A stretch of 17,727 bases of DNA, from assembly GCA_019116185.1 (NCBI GenBank), contig DXCD01000069.1, positions 1-17,727 on the forward strand, given 5' to 3'. Source of the DNA: Candidatus Mediterraneibacter stercorigallinarum (GTDB lineage Bacteria; Bacillota; Clostridia; Lachnospirales; Lachnospiraceae). Shown here piece after piece: positions 8,601 through 16,600 of the stretch. Within the stretch, counting starts at the first letter, position 1. Each line of letters opens with the position of its first letter. The position numbers were made by a program, and so were the translations under genes. Below the pieces are notes generated by a model, which saw only the letters and a list, made by a program, of their open reading frames with translations, did not search any database and was not told the DNA's origin.

Positions 8601-9143
8601 ATACTGAAGTTCCTCACCGTCAACGGTCAGAATTTCTCCATTCTCATCTGTCAGATATCCGCCTTCTGCGACCGTGTCATTTTCCAGGCGGAACGCCGAG
8701 TAGGCTGTCATAGGATCTTCTTTGTTCTCCAGGCTGATCAGGTTATCATTGAGATGCACCTGGAAATCGTTCATCTTGTACCAAGACATTTCTTTGACAA
8801 TCTGTTCAAGATAATCCATTGTAAATGTCTTTCTTCCGACGTCAAGGATAAAACCTCTCACTTCATAGAGCGGGTAATCTCTCGCAGTCCCCTGCGGGAT
8901 CGTCGTATAACCACTCTGCTTCAATGCCTGCAGGATCGTCCGGGTAGCCCAGTATGCTCCTGTCTGTGTCTCAGATGTCACCGTGATACTGTCTCCGACT
9001 TCCATCAGGTACCCTTCGTCCATCAGCCCGAGGCTCGTATCTGTGGTCTTTTCAAAGAAGAAATCTCCCGCCTGTACATCAGCTTCCGTCCCCGAAATGA
9101 CAGTAATTTCGCTTCCGGTAAGGTCCAGATAATCCTCTGCCAT
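5661..9143 (-). CDS. C-terminal part of GH20-B: catalytic, lectin-like, CBM32-like, FIVAR and anchor regions
   Basis: This 1160-residue open frame begins at the first ATG after the internal TAG, but that ATG is probably not a real start. It falls inside the GH20b domain, has no clear ribosome binding site and is not followed by a signal peptide. The GH20 acid pair is intact as HIGADEY (D282, E283 of this frame; codons 756-757 of the whole). After the barrel come the lectin-like domain (about 480-640), helical FIVAR-like sequence, a CBM32-like module containing STMWHTDW, and FIVAR repeats. An acidic linker (PEEPEEPEE, then a Ser/Glu/Asp-rich stretch) leads to VQTGVTE, a hydrophobic segment and KRRSRRRR. 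The linker is longer than in paralogue A. If made without readthrough, the protein would stay in the cytoplasm and lack part of its N-terminal domain, so it is unlikely to work as such. Confidence 0.6.
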   Translation of the reverse strand: MAEDYLDLTGSEITVISGTEADVQAGDFFFEKTTDTSLGLMDEGYLMEVGDSITVTSETQTGAYWATRTILQALKQSGYTTIPQGTARDYPLYEVRGFILDVGRKTFTMDYLEQIVKEMSWYKMNDFQVHLNDNLISLENKEDPMTAYSAFRLENDTVAEGGYLTDENGEILTVDGEELQYEQDLTSTDLWYTKDEFKDFIQESRELGVNIVPEIDTPAHSLALTKVLPELRYGTTGRNTDHLDLVDSYEQCLTFVQTIFSEYMTEDDPVFDNDTIIHIGADEYNASSTAYREYVNDMLDFVEETGRQARVWGSFTQCAEGEDIDAEGVQINLWNFGYANMDEMYEEGFDLINCNDGNYYIVPNAGYYYDYLSDSTMYELDINTISGVTIPAGDDQMIGGAFAVWNDMTDYLDNGVSEYDVYDRISNMSLFAAKLWGKGDLDLAGAQERADELGDAPRTNFGYEVDSETEEYMNLPMDELEDTSANDYAVSEDENASIVEVDGKNALQLNGGTSYITTDLETAGLGNDLRVKVKRTSDSTNEQILFESSYGSIKAVQTETGQVGFSREGYDYSFNYTLPLNEWVELEFKNELNTIQLYVNGELVDTIGDDEEVEGRPLLATMMFPMSVIGSETNAFIGYVDDVRLGMNDDFASTMELDYALWNASAVLDDSNTDILTPLIEQGKELLTQYDPEAAAIETLAAQLNEAVALYNDETADYSRVQAYIDLFNSSDTSVFTDESVAAVTQVLDSIRYDLPSALQDVVDGYEQSLVEALDGLETKTLTDLYYVDQSTMTATASSYQQDGSDPSNVLDGDTSTMWHTDWTITDMPHWIDLEMEELTTVSGIVYTPRQTGTNGNVTSYRILVSDDGVDYTEAASGTLSSDSSAKEITFGPVTTKHVRLVYDEAVNNNGSAAEIQVVLADIEADIEGLTAAVSDARQILESLNEEDYTAESWNAFTELIAEAEALLSEEEPDANEVAGMIYDLQKQVTQLRLNEDAEEPEEPEEPEETVDKDALGELLDQYSGYHSSDYTPETWEPFMKAYENASAVWTDASATQEEVDAALAALEQAGNALEKASQPSDEDGETTEKPSQEEPSGNDSESDVSSSEDSSTSEESGKDTAVQTGVTEPGAALPAVMLFSSAAAGISVIIWKRRSRRRR
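6112..6155 (-). repeat. 9-bp tandem repeat encoding an acidic EEP linker
   Basis: On the + strand the unit TCCGGTTCT / TCCGGCTCT occurs three times from 6121, with degenerate copies on each side. On the coding strand it encodes PEEPEEPEE between two FIVAR repeats of GH20-B. The paralogue has a single EEPDP here, so copy number has changed since duplication. This is a likely site of slippage that keeps the frame. Confidence 0.7.
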
Positions 9144-9281
9144 TTCATCTGCCGCTGATTTCAGTTCATCATCAGCATAAATAATACGGCTGCTGTCTGT
9201 AATTGTAAAACTGCCTGTGCCGCCCTTCCATTCCTGAAGCTCCGGAAGGATCTCCGGCGCGGCATTATCGCCTTCCCCGGT

Positions 9282-9284
9282 CTA
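9282..9284 (-). other. In-frame amber (TAG) stop inside GH20-B
   Basis: The coding strand reads GGA GAG AAT TAG ACC GGG GAA at this point. The intact paralogue reads GGA CAG TAT ACA GAA GCA GAA, so the TAG replaces a Thr codon in the linker between the Ig-like region and GH20b. The three natural gene ends in the window all use TAA. No suppressor tRNA, SECIS-like or pyrrolysine gene is visible in the window. Confidence 0.85.
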
Positions 9285-10565
9285 ATTCTCTCCCGGGATT
9301 GTAACTGCAATTTCTTTAAATTCATATTCCTCTGTCTCATCATCAACGATCTTAAACGAAACATTTACCTCTTTGTCAACAACCGGATGATAGATCGTCA
9401 GGTCATCGTCAACAACCTGTTCCAGATCCGTGCCGTTATAAGTAACCGTGTACCCTTCTATCTCAGGCAGATTAACCGTAAGGCTATCGTCGTCTATCGA
9501 CGGAGTCTCGACTGTGATCATATCGCCGATATCAGACAAAGCGATAGCAGGCGTTCCCCCATAGATCTCCATCTCATAAATGGATACCGTATTATAGGTC
9601 TCTCCGCTGTCAGGATCCGTACTGGTGAAATCACTGATATAGAGGCGTACATAACGCGCCTGGTATACTTGATCCAGTTCGATCGAATCTGTCGTTGAAG
9701 ACGGGGATTCTGTAAAAGAAGCCACGGTTTCCCAGTCCTCATCACTCATGGGGTCGCTGAGTTCTTCTGCAATCTGTATCTCATAGTCCGTCGCCTTGCG
9801 GTTCTCCCAGTAGATACGTACGGTCTGAACGTCCATCACAGAGCCCAGATCCACATAGATCCAGTGAGGCCCGTCTCCCATTGCGCTGCCCCATCTTGAG
9901 TCTCTGGATGTGCGGTCGCCGTCCACTGCATTTGACGCCGTCACTGAGGATGCTTCCTCCGAGCTTGCCACCGCGCTTTTCCCCAGTGCCACATTTTCTT
10001 CCGGATCCTGCGGGACAGGCTGTGAATCGTCTTTGAGCATCACCTTGAAGTCAGATGCCGAAACACTGGGATATCCGTACATTTCTGTTACTTCCAGCTT
10101 TACATACCGTCCGGTAACAGCCGCGTCCAGTGTCTCTTCCGACGAGCCGGAAGTATTTCCCGTCCTTGAGGCAGCAGGCTCTCCCCAGTCCTCGGTATCA
10201 TCCGATACGTATATATTATAGGCCGAAGCATAGACCGAATCACTTTCCCAGATAATCGAGAAATAATTCATGTCATAGCTTTCTCCGAGGTCAACATACG
10301 CCCACTGTACTGCATCCTGCTCTGTCGACCATCGGGACGAGGTATCGTCATCGGTCAGATTGGACGCGGGCATGCTTGAATATTCTGCGCTGGCGGTTAC
10401 TGTCTTATCCGCCGCCAGGTTCGTATTAACAGGTGTTTCTGATGATGAAGATGTGCTCGTTTCTTCCGCGCTGACAACAGCCGTAAGACTGCTGTCCGGT
10501 ACACAGGAAAGAACCATCAGCGCGGCAAGAAAACTCCCTAAAAATATGTTTTTCTTCCTTTTCAT
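9282..10565 (-). CDS. N-terminal part of GH20-B: secreted carbohydrate-binding modules without enzyme or anchor
   Basis: A 427-residue product ending at the internal TAG. It has a signal peptide (about 1-33, VVSA then EE), a first F5/8C module about 45-178, a second about 190-337 and an Ig-like region about 349-425 ending in TIPGEN. The residues closely follow paralogue A. Translated alone it would be exported and released, because it lacks the catalytic domain and the C-terminal anchor: a soluble two-module glycan-binding protein. The start is well supported by AAGGAG 8 nt upstream and by the signal peptide. It is the second gene after GH31 in the likely transcript. It should be read together with the downstream fragment as one interrupted gene. 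Confidence 0.75.
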   Translation of the reverse strand: MKRKKNIFLGSFLAALMVLSCVPDSSLTAVVSAEETSTSSSSETPVNTNLAADKTVTASAEYSSMPASNLTDDDTSSRWSTEQDAVQWAYVDLGESYDMNYFSIIWESDSVYASAYNIYVSDDTEDWGEPAASRTGNTSGSSEETLDAAVTGRYVKLEVTEMYGYPSVSASDFKVMLKDDSQPVPQDPEENVALGKSAVASSEEASSVTASNAVDGDRTSRDSRWGSAMGDGPHWIYVDLGSVMDVQTVRIYWENRKATDYEIQIAEELSDPMSDEDWETVASFTESPSSTTDSIELDQVYQARYVRLYISDFTSTDPDSGETYNTVSIYEMEIYGGTPAIALSDIGDMITVETPSIDDDSLTVNLPEIEGYTVTYNGTDLEQVVDDDLTIYHPVVDKEVNVSFKIVDDETEEYEFKEIAVTIPGEN

Positions 10566-10609
10566 CCTGTTTTCTCCTTCTATTCTATTTTTATTGCCGG
10601 CATTCCAGC

Positions 10610-10679
10610 ATAATGTTTTTCACCCCAAAGCCGCGTCCATAGCGGTTCGCGGCTTTGGGACCGGCTGTGATAACACTAT
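10610..10679 (-). terminator. Long stem-loop after the GH31 stop, no U-tract
   Basis: The inner stem is 12 perfect base pairs (10624-10635 with 10648-10659, CCCAAAGCCGCG type) around a 12-nt loop. An outer stem of 8 bp (10610-10617 with 10672-10679, one G.U) is joined through CAC/GTG. It begins directly after the GH31 stop codon. No run of U follows on either strand, so it is a poor intrinsic terminator. A role as 3' mRNA stabiliser, processing site or partial attenuator between GH31 and the next GH20 gene is more likely. Confidence 0.45.
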
Positions 10680-13600
10680 TTATTTAGAACGCCTTCTCCT
10701 GCGGTTGGCCGCTGCTGCCGCCGCTCCTGATATTGCTATCACGCCAAGGACAGGAATGACTGAGCTGCCGTCTCCCGTGGAAGGAGTGACACTGGACGAT
10801 GCGTCGTCTTCTGTGCCGCCTTCCCCGCCGGAGCTGTCTGTACCGCCGCTGTCTTCTGTCGAAGAGCCTCCGCCGGACGTACCGCCCTGGATTTTTTCAA
10901 GGCCTTCTATAGCTGCATTCAGGCTGTCTATCAGCTCTGCCACTCTTGCCGAAGATACATTATCCGGGTCTGCAAGGGCATTTTCAATATCCGTAAGGGC
11001 ATCGCTCACTTCTGCCCATGATTCCTCCGTGTAGTCACTTCCGTTTAATACCCCGGCATTTTCTGCCGCCGACTCCAGTTCAGACAGTTCTTCCTCAGAC
11101 GCTCTCTCTGCAAGAGCACTGCAGGCATTTCTGATTTCTTCGATGGCGCTGTTAACAAAGGTTTTCGGCGCCTCTGGATCGGACAGCACTTCGATGCCTC
11201 TTTCAACCGCGCTCATATAAGCATTGTATGTAGCCGGAGTATAGAGACTGTCATCAACACCTCCTGACTCGTCAATCAGCTCCTGCAGAACTGCCCGAAG
11301 CTCATCGGACGCCACCTCGTCATCCGGCGTATCCGTACCCGGATCCTCGCCGGATCCGGACTCTTCTACCAAAGCGGCAATCGCTTCTGTCAGATTCCTT
11401 ACCGCTTCCTCGACTTCATCCGTGGTCACGGAATTATCTGCCAGCACCGCCTCTGCCTCTGCGAGGGCTTCACTCAATGTATTCCAGCTGTCTTCTGTAT
11501 ACTGGCTCTGGTCATAGCTGCCGGCTTCTGTAATTAATCCGCTCAATTCTGTCATATCAGCAGCTGTCGTTCCATAGAGTTCCATTTCAGCAATTCTGCC
11601 ATACATATCATCTTCGGAAGATATTCTTCCGACAGCCCCCTCGACAGTAAATTTCACATATTTTGCTTCTGCCGGCGCAAATCTCGCGTCCACGCGGACA
11701 TTTGCACCCTGTTTGTATTCGCTGTCATCGACGGTTCCGCTTGTCACCTCTGTCCAGGTTTCTCCATCCGTGCTCACCGAAATCGTGTATTCCGTCACGC
11801 CGCCGTTCTGAAGAGTATGGGATGTAAAGCTGATCTGTTCAAGCATATAGGTGTCTGCCAGTTCGAGAATCACATCCTGGGGCAGCTCCGCGTCACTTCC
11901 CGAATACGGCGACTCCCAGTATGTTGTAAGATCCCCGTCGAACATACAGTCAGCGGTATTGCTCTCACTATACAGCGCGTCAGCTGACGAGAGCACCCTG
12001 TCTGTATCAAGTTCCAGGGATTCGTCGACCGGCTGTATCACTAATGCGGCATACGCTTCTAAAAGCTCCGCGGCTGCCGACTCGACTTCTGAGCGTGAAG
12101 CATCGGGATTTTCATACACTTCAACGGCGTTATTATATGCTGTCTCATAGGCCGCATACGACTCTTCCGTATAAATGGATTCGGTTACGCCTGTAGCTGC
12201 ACTGATTGCCTCGCCAAGCTCCGTCTTATCCGGCCCGGAAAGCACCTCTATATCATAAGTACAGGTAATTGTCTCATCGGCTGCCGCAGTCAGGGTGATC
12301 TGAGCGGTTCCTTCCGACATGCCAAGCACTTTGTATACCGGATCTCCATTGTCATCTACAAGAGTAATGATGGAAGCAATTGCCGAATCGCTGCTCGTCG
12401 CCGTAAAATACTGGTTCGGATAGTCTTCCGGCAGAATTACCGCGTCCACGTCTCCCACATAGCCGACATGGATCTGTGTCGCAGCGCTCTCTGCAGGCTC
12501 AATTCCCGTTATTTCTTCGGACGTGCCTGCCCACAATTCTACCTCTCCGGTTGCAACGACAGTCTCGTGATCCGAGTCCAGGACAAGTCTTACATACTGC
12601 GCTTCCACGGCGTCAAATTCGATATCTGTATAATCGGCAGACGCAGGATCTATCGTCTGGGACGCTGCTTCAGTATAGCTGATACCGTCCGTGCTGACGT
12701 ATACAATAACAGAACTTGGCGCGCCGTTTCCGACCGCTCCGCTCGAAGTGATTCTCGGACAGATCCTTACCTTATTCAGCATAACCGAACTGCTTAGAGT
12801 GAAGTCATACTGCTGCGGTTTCGCAACCGATGTATCGTTGTAGTTACTGTTGGTATATGTGGTCTCATCATCGTCCAGGCTGGCCCAGATATCATCTCCG
12901 TCACCGCTTGGTCCTGTTGATTTCGCCTCTGCGTCAACAATCAGGCTGGTGACCTCTCCCGATGTTATGACCTCTGGTATATCAACCTCTGTAACCTGCG
13001 TGCTTTCTTTTATACTGAAATCCGGTCCCATCAGTGTCACTGTGGAAAGATCGATAACAAAGTCTTCGTCAGCAACGTCCGTGATATTGTTCAGCGTAAT
13101 ATCTTCCTTTGCGCGCAGCGTGATTGTCGCTAAGACTTTAGAGCCGCTGACCAAAGGCTGATCGCCCATATTGACGGCATTATGGTTAATATATGCTGTC
13201 CCGTCATCATTTACAATATTTCCCGTCATCCCCTGGGTGTACATGCTTCCCGTGCCCACATATGAGGTGCTGACATATTCGATTTTGTCAGGATCATAAT
13301 TGATGATCGAACCATACCCGTTAAGATTCTCTACGTCAATCGCCGTGACATTGATCGTAAAGGTATCCCCTTCTTCTATCGTCTCCCCGCTCGGCAGGAG
13401 CAGGATATCCCCGGATACGCTGCCGGTCTTGGTCGTCCCGCCGTCTACATAAAACGCGGTAAACGCATAGTCCCAGATATCGGCAATGCCGTTGAAATTA
13501 ATGTCTCCGTACTGGCTCTGCACCTCGCTCACCCATGTGCTGTTCTTATACGAGCCGTGCTGGGAAGACTCTTTCTGGAACATCTGCTGGAACGTCGTAA

Positions 13601-16600
13601 GAGAAGCTTCACTCATTCCCACCGACGAGATATTTCCGGCGCGGAACGGGCTGTCCGCCGAACCCGATCCAGACTCAATGGTGTATACCTTCAGCTCGCT
13701 TGCCGAGAAGTAATTTCCAACGGACGCCAGTGGGGTAAAGCGCACATACCGCGCTCCAATCGAATCAGATCCTGTATTCGGATCACTTAAGTCCAGTGTT
13801 TTCGTATCGCTGCTGCTCTCCATGACAAACGACAAGTCGGCATCGGCATCCGTGCTGCTCCCGTCGTCCCCATGTTTTACCCAGTTGACGCCGTCAAGGC
13901 TGGTCTCCACCAGCATCTCGGTCACAGTGCCGTTTCCGGCGTCATCCCGCGGATAGTATTCGATATAGTCTAAGATATAAGCTTCGCCATAATCTACGGT
14001 AAGCGTCTCTCCGATCGCATTCTCCGAGGAGTGGAATCCCTCGTCGCCTGACTGGAATTCTTCATCAAACGCTTTATCCGCGGTCCTTGTACTATATATA
14101 CCGCCTGTCCACGTAATCTGATCAGACGTCACTTCCGGAGTCAGCCGGAACGGGTCGTCCGCCGACCGTGCCTCAAGAGCCTCACTCCAGACAGAATGTC
14201 CGTCTGTATTGACCGAACGGATATAGTAAGTATGTTCTGAATCATATTCAAGATCCGTATGAGTAAACGTAAGATCATCTCCGGGAACAGAATTGATCAT
14301 TCCGCTCGTCACATTTCCGCCTTCATCGATCGTGCCGTCAACAAGGATCTCATAGCCTGTCGCGCCTTCAACCGCATCCCAGGCAAGCGTAATGCTTGTA
14401 GGTGTCTTAAGGTCTTCTGCTTCGCTCAGCACCGGAGCGTCAAGGTCTTCATTGAGCTCAATTGAAGCCAGATCCCCGTTGTTTACATACCCTTCGATGA
14501 TAAGCGTCTGCGCGTTTGCCTGCGCGTCTGTAGTGGCAAACTTGACATAAACCTTATCAGATACTACTGTCGCGGACTCATCTTCCATCATTTCCGCAAG
14601 GATCTCTTCCTCATCGGATGCAAAAGTCTCAATCTCCGGATCCGCGTCGTAGAAGTATATATATTCGTCTTCAGCCGGAACCGCCGCGTCGAAATCTTCT
14701 TTTGTTGACACTTCCCTCTGAGTCAGGCTGTCGTCACCATTATATGCTGTCACTGCTGTCGGCTCTTCTGAAACATTGACGACAAATGTCGTATCCTTCT
14801 CGGACTCATACCCTTCATATGTGCCGGTCGACGCTTCTGCAGTCAGTGTCGCCGTAGTCCCGTCCACGCTTGAAGTATATTTTGTGGTGACATGGTCTCC
14901 ATAACTGATGTTGTCTACTTCACCATATCCGTCAACTGTCTCTGTATCATTTTCAATATAAGTGCCATCATCTTCTATCGCACTGTAATCCGTGTCGCCG
15001 TCCGGCCAGAACTCGATGATACGCTGCGTCTTGTCAAGACCATTCTCAATCTCCTTTCCTTCACTGTCTGTTGATTCAACCACATTGTGTTCTGCGTACA
15101 TCGGAATAATAGCTCCGCTCTTAACAAACAGCGGAAGCTTCCATAACGGCGCGTCAAATCCGTTTAATACCTGACCGCCGCGGTACTGCGCGCCCGTAAA
15201 ATAGTCAATCCAGATCTGATCTTCCCCTCCCGGGAGATAGATGCCGTTTCTTACATCATTTCCCATATCGTCTGATTCAGTATCCTGATATACCGGCGCT
15301 ACCAGCAGGTATTCGCCCCACATATACTGGTACTGGGAGCCTGCTTCTGTATAAGCGTACGACTCGTCAGGGAATTCAAGGAACATTGCCCTTACCATCG
15401 GCATTCCGGTATCGTCATTGCCTGTATCAATATTCACCGCCGCATATGCGTTCGTATAGATATAAGGCATCATCATTGCTTTGAGCTTTAAGTACATACG
15501 GCTGACGCCTGTGTACGGATCGCCATGGACATACGGGCCTTTTGCATAGCTGCCCCATCCGTCCATGTCAAGCATCTGCGGCGCAAAGCTCTTCCACTGG
15601 TAGTCACGTGTGGCAATGACCGGGTCGCCTCCCCAGATCCCGTCCATATCAGATCCGATATTCGGATTGCCGCTCAGGGACTGCCCGATAAAAGTCGGAA
15701 TATGAAAACGGATATACTCCCAGTCGCCGCCGGTCTGATCTCCTGTCCACACGGAATTATACCGCTGAGAGCCGGCCCATCCATCCAACGATATGATATT
15801 CGGACGGCTGCTGTCCTCTTCCTGCGTCGTGATAATCTCATACGCTTCTTTTACGCCGCTGAGCTGGAAAGAGTATCCATACCCCACCCATGCGACGTCC
15901 GTCTTAAGTGTTGTTACCCCTGCTTCTACTTCTGCCGCAAAATCACGAAGCGTATGCCAGTAAGTACTCGAATCGGAATCCGGCGTCAGATCACTTTGTG
16001 TCCAGAGTCCTGTCGCGACGCCAAGGCTGGCCGCATAGTCGACAAACACTTCCAGATTGTCTACATTTGCCGCAACCGCCGCAAGGCGTTCTTCAGAACT
16101 GCTGCCGTCCGCGTTGACTCCGCCTGTCATATTGTAGCCGTTCTGCCCATAGCCGGCGCCGTAGCCATCATTGGGCAGGAAATAGCCGATCGGCATGTCG
16201 TATTCCAGATATTCATTCAGCACCGCCTGCGCGGAATACTCATAAAGATACGTCAAATCATCCGGCACCTCGTCTGTGGCTACTGTCGGTCCGGTTCCGT
16301 TGAGCGTCTCTGCGTTCTGTCCTTCCGATATCTCAAACCCGGTCCCGCCTTCTTCATATGTCGTCGTGCCTTCGGAATCATAGGGATCATTCCCTTTGAT
16401 TGTCCAATCATATCCGATATCTTCGGAATCTGACCACGCGTCACGGTTGTACGCATTAAAGTGCCCCAGGTAAAATGCATAAGAGGGCAAAAGCACCGGA
16501 TCACCCGTGACAGTATAATACCCATCGAGCAGATCTGTTGTTACACTCGATCCATCTACGCTTGATGACACGAAAATATAAGCGTCAAATTCATTTTCCT

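Larger units (their letters stand above)
5661..10565 (-). pseudogene. GH20 paralogue B, one continuous frame broken by a single TAG
   Basis: 10565 down to 5661 is a single frame of 1634 sense-or-amber codons, interrupted only at codon 428 (TAG, 9282-9284). There is no frameshift: the 46 codons between the TAG and the next ATG at 9143 encode the expected GH20b start and align with residues 418-463 of the intact paralogue. The full layout equals paralogue A: signal peptide, two F5/8C modules, Ig-like region, GH20b, GH20 barrel, lectin-like domain, FIVAR-like helices, CBM32-like module, FIVAR repeats, linker and anchor. A hand-counted stretch of the barrel (paralogue A residues 541-600) matches at 53 of 60 positions, while many codons differ at the third base. 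The locus is either a very recent pseudogene, a recoded gene, or a gene carrying a sequencing or assembly error. The ATG at 10565 has AAGGAG 8 nt upstream. The gene lies 114 bp after GH31 and probably shares its transcript. Confidence 0.7.

Noticed and set aside
5661..9143. Internal ATG at 9143 as a true start giving a free-standing 1160-residue enzyme
   Set aside because: No ribosome binding site, no signal peptide, and the start cuts into GH20b while 46 homologous codons precede it.
8310..9158. 282-codon open frame on the + strand
   Set aside because: It is antisense to the conserved GH20 barrel of GH20-B. Its Cys/Ile-rich translation resembles no protein family I know.
9143..9364. A frameshift as the cause of the GH20-B break
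   Set aside because: Both halves are in the same frame (10565 minus 9143 is divisible by 3) and the codons between TAG and ATG align with the paralogue; only the TAG separates them.
15525..16433. 302-codon open frame on the + strand
   Set aside because: It lies wholly opposite the GH31 catalytic barrel, whose motifs and domain order are clear. The antisense product has no signal, domain or ribosome site and is explained by codon bias.
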